Shown here piece by piece: positions 46,701 through 57,215 of a stretch of DNA of 64,000 nt; the stretch's first letter is position 1; each line of letters opens with the position of its first letter. Under the pieces are notes generated by a model. That model searched no databases. It worked only from the letters and a program-made list of their open reading frames with translations, and was not told where the DNA came from. The position numbers and the translations under genes are program-made. Source of the stretch: Costus lasius (lineage: Eukaryota; Streptophyta; Magnoliopsida; Zingiberales; Costaceae); assembly GCA_027563935.2 (NCBI GenBank), contig CM050453.2, positions 13,844,001 to 13,908,000 of the forward strand, in the 5' to 3' direction.

Positions 46701-49700
46701 TAACAACATAGCAAACTTGATGGGAGAGAAGTGAACAAAGAGAAAAATAGTTGTTCACTTTGGTAGGATAATTTTAGCCTTGTTTTCTTTGACTAAATGC
46801 ATTTATATTGTCTGAAAGCCTAGATGTATAGATGTAAGATATTGATTTATGTTTGAACTAGGGGATTTATGGCATATATACATTTCTTAATTTAATTTGA
46901 TGAAAATTAAGTACCAGGACAACCCTGCTAGAGCCAATTAGACATCAAGGTTCCTATTAAAGCCAAGATGATGGTTTAGAAGAATTATAATCTTAGGTAA
47001 AATAAAGGGTTTGTATTTGCATGATTATACAAGAAATGGGGCTGCTAGGCCTAAATTTTACACGAAGAGGAATAATAATGTAGTCCCTAAAAAAGAAAGT
47101 TGGCTTGAAAGTGATGTGTTAAGTGTAATGAACAGAGTAGACAAATTTACATTATAAATAATACGAAGTAGACTTAGTAGTTAGTATGACATCCTTGAGG
47201 GTAGTTCTTGTGTTCCTATATTTGGAACGATTTAGTGTTGATAAAGCATAAGAGTATTAGTATTTCATTTTAATTATTATGAAATAAGCATGTGCTTGAT
47301 CCTAGTTAAAGTGAGTTATAGTGAGTGATGCGTGTGGGTGGGTGACAAAGTGATTAAAGAATTAGTGATGATTTTTTGTGTGACATAGCACTGTATTATG
47401 AGGTAATTGAGATAGTGTAATACAGCAAACCGTTGAATGGTTTGTAGAAAATAAATATAGTTAAAATCTAGATAGAAAAAAAAAACAAAGGTTAAGTTTA
47501 TAAAAATTGTACTTGATTGATTGTGTTTCATTTCTCTTAATTTGTTCATGGAGAGTGTCAAATTATAGTTTCGAGCAAGTTTGAAAAATTGGTCCGACAA
47601 TTCAGTTAGACCAGACGAAATCCTAGTGGAATAAGGCAAAGTAGTGGAAAAGAAACAATAAGAGGAAGAAGGAGAGGAACCCGCCACTTGCCGGACTCGA
47701 GCACTTATCTCTTCCTTCTTTCTTCCTCTCCTTCCTCTCTTTCTCCTTCTCCTTCTCCCGCTCGATTCCGTTGCTCCACTCCTTTAGAAAAAACAGGCCG
47801 ATTTGAACCAATTTTAAAACCTTGGTTAGGAGTAGAATAGAAGATTGCTCTGCATCTCATCAGCAATTCAAGGTTTCAAGAAATATTTTAGTTAAAGTTC
47901 AGCTATAGATATGCCTTTGGCATCTATATAACTTCTTGTAATTGATTTACTACTTTGACATAATATGTTATGTTGAAGTGAACAATGCATTTACTAGTTT
48001 TACTTGAAGAAATGATTGACTTCTTCAGTTTAGTTATATCTGTATGTGTTTCACCAGGTTGAGTATTTAGTATTGAAATGTGACACATGGATAATAGAAT
48101 TGTTATCATATGAAGTGAAGTATATAGATGAGATAACCAACCTCTTCATATTATAACAACACTATCATTATCTTTTTCAAATTTATCAATCTACTTAGGA
48201 TGCATGGTCAATATTCATCTAGGGTAACCTAATAATAAATATGAAGTCAGGTGTCAAAAAAGATGGGCAAGTCTTGTTTAGACATGAGAAAATGATGAAG
48301 AAAGAAAGAAATCAAAGTATAGATCAAAGGCAAAGGAGCTTGTCGAAAGATGACAAGCAAGAGAAGACATATTTCTCACAAACATTCAAAGAAAATCATT
48401 AAGTTTGGCCTAGTATTAGTTACAGAAGAAAATAATTAAATTTAGATGAGTATAAAAGCTATGGGACATGAGGTTAGCAATATATATCACCATATAACTG
48501 AACCACATATGCTTGCACTGGCAGATCAAGAAACACTGTTAGCTCTTTGTCTTATAGTGGCACTTTACACAAACATAATCGCAGGTATGTACATTTTTGG
48601 TTTTATTATTTTACCAATCTGCAAAGAGGCACAAAAAGTAGCTATATTCCCAAACATTAATAATAATTTGTACATTAAGCTCGTCCCAAGTGTGAAACAA
48701 TTAATATTAATCTATTTCAGTTCAAAATACAACAAGAAAACTTCTTTCTGCGAATGCAAAACAAAGTTGAATAGTTATAATGAGAGCAAAAAGAAAAAAT
48801 AAGGACAAAAGAGAGACCAACCATTGGATCTTAACAAACAAACACTTACATGTAACTGGGTAGAATAAGAAAGATAATCAAATTGTAGAATTAGATCGTC
48901 CGCTAGGCGAAGACCTAAGAGGCCCCAAATTTCAGCAACTGAGGAACATACATGACAAATAAGTTAACCAGTACAAAAATATGAATAAATAGAAATAAAT
49001 CAAGCAGGCCCCATAACTGTCTTGGTAGTGAACAGAAATTGCAATCTTAGGAACACTACAAAAAGTTCTAAATGCATTCACATTCTTTAGCATGCATTCG
49101 TACCTTCATTTCGTTCAACATACTCAGGAATAATTGTTTATCCAGCATTTTGTGCTTCCTCATTTGTAAGTCCTTGACTTGTATCAAGAAAATACATAAC
49201 TTCATTTGTCATATTCTGTATCATCTAGTTGTCTGTCCAACTACATTATTAAATTGCTAATATAGCAAGTCTAGGTGGTGGCTTCAAATCCTTGGCAACT
49301 TCCTATGTGGTATTCATAAGTTGATGGTATGGTAGAGATAAATTGTGACACGAACTTGCCACATTAGTAGTTTGATGGAAAGATACTGTGTGAGGGATGA
49401 TTACTTTTTATACAAAATAGAGTATCATATGTATTTTATACCAAACAGAAAGACCATACATATTTTTCATAAAAATAGACAAATTAGCTAAAATTAAGAG
49501 ACAACTAAAAGGTTTGAAGAAAAAAAGATATTAACTCACATACAAATTATGCCAGTTTTAAAATTGTTATAGAAATTAATCTGATCAATGTCTTACACTT
49601 TTATAGTTAATGTATATATTTTAATTATTTCATGTATTATTAAAAATTTATATAGTTTAAACTAGGGTTTGAAATACTGGTCATGGTCCAAGCATACCGA

Positions 49701-52700
49701 TCCATATCAGACAAAAAACTGTAACAGAACAAGAGGTAGAAGCTAGCGTGCCTCCGCCTCCTCCTTCTGCTCCATGCTACTTCTTATTACACTCAACTGC
49801 AGCTTCTGCTTCACACATGCCTCCTCCGCTTCATGTTCTCACTACATCTGTTGCTACGCGCCAAGCAAGTTAGAAGTGCAGGAGCTAACAAAGCATTGCT
49901 TCCTCCTCCTTTCTCCGCTTTGAAACACACTGGTCCATGTACCAGTCTGTCATTGCTCAGACTAATACAAACTAGCTATACTGCCCAATATGGAGTAGAT
50001 TTTAAATCCTTGGTTCAAACAATATCTGCTAGATACATTAGATAACCTAAGTTGAGATAATGAATTCTCTCTTATTAGGTTAGTTCTGTTAGTATATATC
50101 ACGATGTACTGTAACATTTGTTTAACCTAATTTTGATCATTTAATTCAACTTAAAATCAAAGCATTCTTCCCTTTTCCTTGTTACCGCCCACTATTTGTC
50201 ATCATTCAATACATTCTCTCTAGCACATGTTGAGGCCCTCTTTCCATTTCTCCTTCCTTCCTATCCTTTCTCTTCTTCATCCATATGTCTCTCATTTGCC
50301 TCTACTCTCTCCACAATCCGCCATCCCTTGTTATTTCTCTCTTTCCACAAGCTACAACTGTTACCCTCTTCTTGGATACTTTGGGCTATCTTTGCTCTAG
50401 CATAGGGCAATTGATATATAGATTTCATTATCCCTAGTTATATAATATCCATTTCATCAAATAGGTCTAATGGATTTCTCTATCAACAAATTCACCTTCT
50501 GCAACCTTTGATATCACTTGGGTTTCAATTTCCACTATTTCATTAGTGTCAGCACTCATGACAATTTGAACGAGCTTTAGAGTATTTCATTTTGTCATCA
50601 CTTTAATATTCTTCATTATCAGGTTAATACAATGTGCTTGGGTAGTGCCCAAAAAAATGTGTAACTCATAAACTCTTTTTAAAGTTGGTGTTATTGTTTA
50701 GAATAATTTATACAACGTATTTTTAGCCGACCTCCTCAATGAGAGTTGATACATATATTAACATTTGGAAAACAAATTTGTGATAAATAAAAAAGCTTAT
50801 AAAGGGTTGTATATCAGATGCCAAACCAGTTTTACAATCCTTTCTTTAGAGACTATTGTATAACAATTAATGTCACTTGTGGCACTAGAAATGTAGTTAA
50901 AATGGAACTATTTTGAAAAATTATCTTGATCATGTCTAATTTTGTCATTGTATATGCATCATAGATTCAGGACTTGTAATAGGAAAGGCTCTATGGCCAA
51001 TATGAACGATAGTCTGCCAATTGTCTATCTGAGCCCAAATAATACTCAAGTTTATCTAATGTGTGGCTAATGTCAATTATGTCACACTTTCACTGCCACT
51101 ATTATTGCCATTACTAACCTCATAATGAGGTTATTTAACATACCACATTAAAATAGATTAGAAGTTCTCCTCAAAAGCACATTGAGTTCAAAAAGCTTAG
51201 ACAGTCACTTACATCTCTAAGTGATCAATGACTTCATCTCCGATGCCCTAATATATAGGAGCACACCTATGTTCGTAGTGAAAGTCTTCATACACCTCAG
51301 CTACATATTGATTATTGACCCAATATGAGTATAATTGTCAGGATTAAATCTATTTTGAGGCCTTAGTGCATTTTGTGACCTCAGGTATTCTTTTACTCAA
51401 GTGGTGTCACCTTAAAAATAATATTGTAGTTGATGCATTACCAATAGTAGTGATTATCTAACGTTTTACAAACATATTCGCATGCTAGATTAACATTCTA
51501 TAGTTTAGGAGCCATAGAATGATGATTAGAGATAACTAAAAGATACTTAGAGTTTAGAAATAAATTAAATTGTTTGAGAGCTTAGAGAGTTTTAGAGCTT
51601 GTGAATGTATGAGATCCTGTGAGTATGAAATGAGGGTTTAGGGGGTTTATGTAGGCTAGAAATCCCCACAAAAACTCTTGCAAATGACTAAATTAAAGAA
51701 TCTAGCCATTTTCTTATAGTCAAAAGTGACCAATAACTAGTTTGCTAGCAATGTGAATGTACAAAAGCTTGTGAGTATGAAATGAGGGTTTAGGGGGCTC
51801 ATATATGGCCGAAACCCCTCAAAACCCTTACAAACAACTAAATTAAAGAATCTGGTCATTGTGTGCTAGCCAAAGTGAATAATTAGTTTTCTAGCTATGC
51901 GAACTCAAACAAGTCATACCAGTCTTGTCGTTGTAGTGATATAAGACATTCTGAGTGTACCTAATAGAACCTCAATTTTCACCAGCGAGAAATCACGCAA
52001 AGCACGCCCTAGGAAGACAATAACAAAATATTTGATACCATACTCTAGCCCTAGACACTTATTTATAATATTTCCCAAGCGAACCGACTATAACATACCA
52101 ACCCGGATCCGTTTTATTGCATAACCTATTAATATGTAATAACCTATTAATATTATTAGGCCCATAACAATTGCCCCCCCCCCTCCTCCTTCCAACCACA
52201 TCCTTGTCCTCAAGGTTGTATATCAGTTGATCTTTTTTAAAACTTTTCTTGGATCCCAATGCGTATAAATTGAAATTGTTCCACGATCTCGTTTATTAAC
52301 AATATGCTTCTTTACCGCAAAAAATTTTTCATCTTTTCATACATGCAAGCAATGCCAAGTCTTCCAATGTGTTTTTTAAGCATTCTCAACCTTCATCTCG
52401 TAAGACATTTTACTTATATTGTCATCTAAATCGCTTGGCCAACCCAAATTTAGATCATTATCTTTGAAAAAATTAGCTACGCCATCATCATCCCCTTTGG
52501 AGAGTTCACCACATTCAGTACTCACCACATCTATAGGTGGAAAAATCTTATCAACAATAGAAGTATGCTCAATTACTTCTTGTTTGAAGACCTCTTTTTG
52601 TTTGCCGTCAATTTTCTTCTCTTCATAGTAGCTTTCATCAAGGACCGTAGTTGCAGAAAATTTACTAAATTTTTGTATCATCTCTTGCTTCAACCCTTCC

Positions 52701-54399
52701 CAAGAAAGATTAGGAATCTATCATTTTAACCCTCGAAACCAATGATCTTCTTGTCCTTCTATACGAACAAACGCTATAGGAATTTTATAGTTGTCTGGCA
52801 TACCTTGAATGTCAAAATATTGTTCAGTTTGTGCAATCCATACTACTCGATCAGTTCCATTAAATCCTTATAATTTCATGCAGTTACGAATCCACCATCT
52901 ATCCTTTATGTTTTTTTGGCTTTGTAATGTAGCCTTAAGGACCTCGCTTAAGGTTAGATATGTTTGCCCATCGACAATCACATCTGCACTCTCTCGCATT
53001 TTCTTCTCCCTGACCAACTCTCTCAGCATTGTTTTCATCTCATATAAAATGTCAAAACGACAATTCATCTCCACATAACGTTGAGCATCCTAACCTCACT
53101 TATCGTCATTTTCTCTTCTAACTCTTGTCTCTCTTTTTTTTTCAAACTAGCAATCTCTCTCTAGTGTTTTTTTCAACCTTAATCTATATATGCCGCATGT
53201 GCGCCGCAAACACAGTGCCGCATGTCCTTCCTCTTCCTCCCCCCAGGTTGCTGCAATGCCCGCCGCCACTACAGTACCCGCGTTGCAATACCGCCGCATG
53301 CGCTAGAAGCTTTCCGAGAAGAGGACTTTGCTGCGTACTGAAATTCTTGTGCCCTAAGTTTTCTTCAACGGCTAGTTAACGACAATAGATCCGCTGCTCA
53401 GATCTACTACCGACAATAAAATTTCTTCCACCTTTATCCATCGTCGGACCGCCAGTTCCCCAGCGATCGATTTGGCAAGTCGAATCAATTGATAGAACCT
53501 CAGCCATCACCGGTGAGAAATCGTGTGAAGCACGCCCTAGGAAGGTAATAACAAAATAATTGATACCCTAATCTAGCCCTAGACCCTTATTTATAATATT
53601 TCTCTACTTAGTGAACTAAGTATAATATACCAACCCGGATCCACTTTATTATATAACCTACTAATATTATTGGGCCTGAAATAGTACTAAGTATAGTATA
53701 TATTTAAAGACATGGGGGCTTCATGTACCAATATGTAGTCAAATTGATACATATCATGCTTGTCAACCAATATATAGTACATAACAAGCTTACTAACTAG
53801 TGTGTCCTGGGCTTATTAACTAGAACATATGAAGCTCTTGAACACTGGGTATGGTAAACAAAAAATCATGTGGCCTGAGGTGAACCAGCTTATTCCTCCG
53901 AGAAAAGAAAAAAGGGAGCTAGATAGACTAGTAGTCAAACAAACAGCTATATCACAAACTAATCTGACATGATTTTTCGATTCTCATGTTGCTACAGTAG
54001 TTTGACTAAGCAACATCGAATCTCATGTGTTGCATAGGTGTTAGCTTCACGTGTTAGTAATGAGCTGCAGTTTTCAACTTCAAATAAATATGTTAATCAT
54101 TTCCAAATCATTATTCATTCTCGCATGTTCCATAGTGCACATTAAAAAATGCATTAACTGCTAGTTATTGGAAGATCTTACTCATATTTCCAATCAAACG
54201 AAAAAACTTCATGTATTGAGATTAGCAGGCAGCATCATTCACAAATAAACTCAACAAGTTGCATGCATTGAAGTATTATATAATTACCATCTAGAAAGAA
54301 AGATAGGGTACTTACTAGCTACATGACGTCGAAATAATGGATCTCCGTGTTCTATCATCCATTTGTAAGAGTCAAATGCTGTATGGTAACCAGGGAATA
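31701..54399 (-). CDS. AMP1: AMP1-like glutamate carboxypeptidase (M28B), last five coding exons
   Basis: Exons in transcript order: 54316-54399, 48850-48938, 39707-39823, 38925-39059 and 31701-31883 (TGA stop at 31701-31703). All borders are GT/AG and phases match, giving about 202 residues. The first exon has [19 protein letters not shown]; its His corresponds to a zinc ligand of glutamate carboxypeptidase II. The next has [12 protein letters not shown]. The last three form the transferrin-receptor-like dimerisation domain ([51 protein letters not shown]). Arabidopsis AMP1 is about 700 residues, an ER-membrane protein that limits meristem size and affects miRNA-directed translational repression. 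Upstream exons are not visible up to base 64000, so they lie outside or behind a further long intron. No lesion was seen. Introns are 5.4, 9.0, 0.65 and 7.0 kb. Confidence 0.92.
32188..33235. mobile_element. Non-autonomous Harbinger derivative, 1048 bp
   Basis: Ends GGCTCTGTTTCCTT and ...AAGGAAACAGGCCC are imperfect inverted repeats; TAA flanks both sides (32185-32187, 33236-33238). GGAAAG-rich subterminal DNA resembles the 20180-24383 element, which starts CGGCCTGTTTC. No transposase. It lies in the last AMP1 intron. Confidence 0.85.
32440..33060 (+). repeat. G-rich minisatellite inside the Harbinger derivative
   Basis: Irregular repeats of GGCGAGCTCGGGAGAGGGAG-like units, variably GAGCTCTGCAGGCGG or GGTGAGCTCG, fill about 600 bp. 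Apparent long frames on both strands across it reflect repeat composition, not genes. Strong purine/G skew on the plus strand. Confidence 0.8.
33890..34620. repeat. AT-rich tract with short tandem repeats
   Basis: A/T-rich runs up to about 34350 include two copies of GGGA(TGA)AGCCTTC(G)AACGTGTGA near 34078 and 34235. From 34448 to about 34620 there are five diverged copies of a 35-bp unit (TTTTGATGAAGAGACAACTC, then CAAAATAAA). No coding. It may belong to a large non-coding LTR element, but no LTR pair was found. Confidence 0.55.
35010..35510 (+). repeat. About 173-bp tandem repeat, three diverged copies
   Basis: CATCCAGCCGTCGGATCGAG begins at 35183 and 35357, and a diverged CATCCAACCATCTGATCAAG at about 35011. 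Each is followed by a CTTCTCCTC(A/G)AGC(G/A)TGC-type block and a GGCGAT(C/T)-rich block. Located in the last AMP1 intron. Confidence 0.8.
36109..36720 (+). repeat. 155-bp tandem repeat, four copies
   Basis: AATTAATTTACA(C)AAATCTAAG recurs at 36109, 36263, 36418 and 36574, spaced 154, 155 and 156 bp. Each copy also has TGGCTTCTAA(A/G)ATG and GAGTCAGATC-like blocks. The size and even spacing are satellite-like. Confidence 0.88.
36779..37440 (+). repeat. 35-36-bp minisatellite, about 15 or more copies
   Basis: A diverged unit close to AAATTTGAATGTTTGGCCCA followed by ACGGCCCATTCACTC runs with few interruptions. It follows directly on the 155-bp array, with GGCCCAACGGC-type cores showing alternating decay. 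Confidence 0.85.
38412..38530. mobile_element. Hairpin-forming miniature inverted-repeat element
   Basis: ACATACTTAGAGAT (38459-38472) pairs perfectly with ATCTCTAAGTATGT (38486-38499) across a 13-base loop. Outer arms GGCCGCATCCACCATC and GATGGTGGATAGGGCCGC extend the inverted repeat with a few mismatches. Family unknown. Confidence 0.65.
40140..40900 (+). repeat. Copia (Angela/Tork-like) LTR fragment
   Basis: A stretch with GTAGTAGCAATGTGTGACTAGATACC and CATACACAAACACTTG matches, with divergence, 45890-46000 on the same strand and the U3 half of the minus-strand LTR at 60558-62144. It sits in an AMP1 intron immediately before the second Harbinger element. Confidence 0.55.
41247..42580 (-). 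pseudogene. Harbinger transposase pseudogene
   Basis: Minus-strand pieces: a start region with PCMTSEYTG near 42430, an exon ending in MPHFK at 42070 (GT donor), an exon from 41984 starting [10 protein letters not shown], and a last part ending at 41247. All three catalytic positions can still be seen (GAFDGTH, FAHDTH, RSVIERC), but frames shift near 42400 and near 41585, so no intact protein is made. Confidence 0.85.
42599..42860. repeat. 114-bp tandem duplication within the Harbinger remnant
   Basis: TCACATATGTAAGA(T/C)TTACC begins at 42621 and 42735, with near-identical sequence between. The period is 38 codons, so one minus-strand frame stays open across both copies, but it lies between the Myb and transposase remnants and is unlikely to be translated. 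Confidence 0.85.
42934..43350 (-). pseudogene. Harbinger Myb/SANT-like pseudogene
   Basis: Myb_DNA-bind_3-type sequence: [49 protein letters not shown]. After KGKE the family-like continuation (SPEWWADS) lies in another frame and is preceded by TGA where Trp is expected, so there is both a frameshift and a stop. Confidence 0.8.
43974..44090. repeat. 58-bp tandem duplication
   Basis: GCATTTATGAAGAAGTATTT begins at 43974 and 44032; copies differ by a G insertion (CACTGAG versus CACGTGAG) and one G/A change. Inside the decayed Harbinger element. Confidence 0.85.
44858..45700 (+). repeat. Copia LTR R/U5-like fragment
   Basis: 45545-45625 (GAGGCGTGGATCTCACCTTC, then CGAGGCTAGTACCAAG) closely matches the reverse complement of 60620-60710, near the end of the copia LTR. 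A TATA-like TTATAAAAGG occurs near 44886. It may be the right half of the LTR whose left half is 40140-40900, split by the Harbinger element. Confidence 0.55.
45840..46460 (+). repeat. Second copia LTR fragment
   Basis: TAGCAATTATGTGTTGCTAGATACC, CACATGCAAACACTTGG and, at 46410-46450, GCTTCAAAGGCTAGCACCAAG are diverged copies of blocks in the other copia LTR pieces, in the same order (U3 then U5). Confidence 0.5.
47574..47826. mobile_element. Small inverted-repeat element, purine/pyrimidine type
   Basis: Left CAAGTTTGAAAAATTGGTCC; right ...AACCAATTTTAAAACCTTGG. The left half has AAGAGGAAGAAGGAGAGG, and the right half is a long TTCC/TCTCC tract. Same layout as 18649-19009. Confidence 0.6.
49664..50013. 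mobile_element. Small inverted-repeat element, related family
   Basis: Left AGGGTTTGAAATACTGGTC; right GATTTTAAATCCTTGG, with CTCC-rich inner DNA and GGTCCATGTACC motifs. More diverged than the 18649 and 56699 copies. Confidence 0.45.
51590..51905. repeat. 152-bp tandem duplication
   Basis: GTGAGTATGAAATGAGGGTT begins at 51619 and 51771; both copies continue through CTAAATTAAAGAATCT and CTAGC blocks. Non-coding, in an AMP1 intron next to the short LTR element. Confidence 0.8.
51962..53683 (-). mobile_element. Short gag-only LTR retrotransposon, minus strand
   Basis: Direct repeats at about 51962-52169 and 53490-53683 (ACGCCCTAGGAAG, CCAACCCGGATCC, ATTATT(A/G)GGCC) are the LTRs, roughly 200 bp each. 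The minus strand has a G-rich polypurine tract (rc of 52173-52190) just before TGTTATGGGCC, the LTR start. The interior has gag sequence only. GTAC on both outer sides is a possible target duplication. About 1.7 kb; non-autonomous. Confidence 0.75.
52376..53078 (-). pseudogene. Gag remnant of the short LTR element
   Basis: Minus-strand pieces: a helical [16 protein letters not shown] segment near 53000, then the capsid motif [16 protein letters not shown]...[10 protein letters not shown] near 52840-52735, typical of the plant Ty3/gypsy gag start, a stop, and an acidic 105-residue open tail to 52376. No knuckle, protease or polymerase. Confidence 0.7.
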
Positions 54400-56254
54400 C
54401 TGAAAGCAGAAAGTAGAATTAATCATCTGATCATGAAAATGAGAGGTAAGCATGTAAGCTATCCTTGCAATTAAGATGATTAGAGTCCCTCAAATTTTCA
54501 TTAAGTAATAAAGAAACTTAAGATAAAGTAATTAACACACAAAAGCCTAATAATGTGAAAAGCTTTAAGTCCACATGGAAATAGTGATTTAGAATCACAT
54601 CTAAGGAATGTTCGAGCGTTGTAATTTAAAAGGACCAAGAATGAAACAATTTAATAAACTTCATATAATTAGCAAATTGTGAAAATTTTCATGCCCTGGC
54701 GCAAAATTTTGGCTAAAATTTCATTGTCTCATTTAATTAATACCGAGAGGGAGAATCATAACCTATATTCAACCAAGTCATACAAGAAAGTGACGTGCTA
54801 TAAGAAACGAAAGTCTCATGGATAAAGAGAATCTCCGAATACAATAATTAATATTTCAATATGTTGCAAGTTTTGGTGATTCAGTAACAGTCCCTACAAG
54901 TATTGTCTTATCACAAGATAACCTTGTCGACATATACTTAATTAATTACACATTATCTTTATTATATTGATTGTTTCATATAAGAGTTATCATAGGACTA
55001 TACTAAAACCAAAATATACTTATATGCTAGATCATGCTATAAAAGTTTATTGAGACTCAGGGAGTTGCAATGATCAAACTCCCCATTGAGCCATCTATTT
55101 CTTATCTAACTTTACTAGTTATAATTCATGAAATAATAAATAGCCACTAGAGATGTTAGATGACTAATATTATCAGCTTGTAAGTCATAAGTTAGTAGGT
55201 TCTGTTATTGGGTTATTGGGCCTGTAACTTCACAGCATGTTTAATACACTTAGCATGATTAATCCAATTGATTTACTTTGGTTCAGCTTGACATCAAAAC
55301 AAAGCATACCTTCTCCCCTCACCTTCCGTCCCTCCCTCTTGTCTGCCATCCTCTCTTGCATGTTGCCAATGCTACACTTCTTTCTCTTATCTCTCTACTC
55401 CATCCACTGCCCATCCTTCTCTCTGTGGTCTTCTTAACCCATGTACGGTTTTCTCCTCTCATAGAGTTGTATAGATACATAACCTCTTATTCCTAACCAT
55501 AAGTCACTCTCTTTTATCTCTTCCTCTGTAAAACACGTGTCTCTCTAGTTCTACTAGACCCGCAATGAAACCTTTAGTTTTGGTCTCACCATAAAAATCA
55601 ACTGCACCAACTACCTCCTTAATGGTAACTCTCTAGTATAAGTTGTCGAGTAGGGATCCTATTTAGGAATAATACAGGCTCTGTAGGATCAATACCGAGA
55701 ATTGGATTGTATGATCCTACCAAAAAACAAAAATATATATATATTTTAAAAAATATATTTGTAAATTAAGAGTAATATGATCATGAAACAAATATAATAA
55801 ATATCTATGCCACCATCTGTTCTATAACTAAGTAAATTATATATTTTGCAATCATTCCCATGTCATAAAATTAAACAAGGACATTAAATCAATGAAAACC
55901 AACTATTTTGCTATCAACCATGTAACAAAACAAATAGAGAGAAAGAAATATAGGTTAGACCATTAGTGAATTAAGTATTAAGAAAAATATTAAAATTTAT
56001 TAGATCATGATGATGGCTGTATATTGTAAAACTACATACAAATGTTGATGAGATTATATACTCAAAATAATATTTGACTTTCTATTAAATAAGCTATAAA
56101 AATATCTGAAAATTAACCTAGTTAGTATGAAACAAGTTAAGGTATTGTGAAGCTAATTCAATAGTTGAGACTTAGAGATTTTTTACTCAGACATCTCTTT
56201 AACTGAATTACAAATTGGTAATAGTAAGGTATAGGTAACAACTAGATTTTAGAA
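54400..56254. other. AT-rich DNA upstream of the AMP1 exon at 54316
   Basis: Presumably intron. I looked for the exon coding the zinc-binding core that precedes YHTAF and saw none. No repeats longer than simple A/T runs. Confidence 0.45.
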
Positions 56255-56400
56255 TACTCCTACAAGGTTTATAAAACCAATCTGTACTTGGTATAGGTCG
56301 TATATTAATGATACTAGTGCTGTACATGATATGTACTAGTCGGATGGCAGACGGTATTTCAAATGTTACACTCCTCACTAGTTGGACTAGCATAATTAGA
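56255..56400. other. Diverged end-like sequence of the CAAGGTTT family
   Basis: CAAGGTTTATAAAACCAATC starts at about 56262 and is followed by GTACTTGG and ACTAGT motifs, but no partner end was located. Confidence 0.35.
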
Positions 56401-56698
56401 GTTTTAGTATTAATATATTAATAAGTTTTGATTTAATTTATCAAAAAACTAGCTCATATCTAAATCTATGATTATGTAAGATTCTATTAATACAATAATC
56501 TACTGTCTTTTCTAGCATTATTCATCTCTTCATAAATGAATACTCTACCTATTTTGTTTAATTTGAGTTGACCATGTGAAAAACATAATTATAAGAAAGA
56601 CAATATTAAGACAGTATAACTAGTGTTTTATAAACTGGTATACGGTGCACACAGTGCATAATAGAATGACCTTGTACTATAAGTTTAATACTATATAT

Positions 56699-57203
56699 CA
56701 AGATTCGAAGTTCTGATCTGACCGGATGCACTAGTCGTTGGTCAGACCAGTACATACCGGTAAGTACCAATGGACAAGAATCTGGTGGAACTGGTGGAGC
56801 AAAAGGAGGAGCAACAGAAGAAAGAAAGAAAAAAGAAAACGAGGAGGAAGAGAAAGAAAGAGAGGAGAAAGCGAAAGAAAAAGGGAAGAATAGAAGAGAG
56901 AAACCTCATCCGCCGCTCGCCGCTTGTGCCCACAGCCGCCTGCCAACCTCCTCTCCTTCCTCCTCTCTTCTTCTACTTCTCTTTCCTTCTCCTTCTTCTT
57001 CTCCCACAGCTGCTGCTTGATCCGCTATTCCTCTTCTCCTTTTTTTTCCTCTCTTTCTTCTTCTTCTTCCTCTCCTCTTCTCCTCTCCTCCTCCCACTGC
57101 CACCCAATCCCGCCTAATATGCTCCGCTGCTCCGCTGCTCCGCTGCTCCGTTTGCGTGATCCGGTTCGGACCCTCACCAAACCGCTCTAGTCCCTTAAAC
57201 CTT
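56699..57203. mobile_element. Small inverted-repeat element with polypurine/polypyrimidine arms
   Basis: Left CAAGATTCGAAG, right CCTTAAACCTTG. Just inside are ACTAGTCG...CCAGTACATACCGG motifs as in the 18649 copy. The left arm (56800-56900) is almost pure purine, the right arm (56940-57100) almost pure C/T; three GCTCCGCT repeats lie near 57120-57145. Long frames on both strands here come from the skewed composition. Confidence 0.65.
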
Positions 57204-57215
57204 GCTATAGATAAG

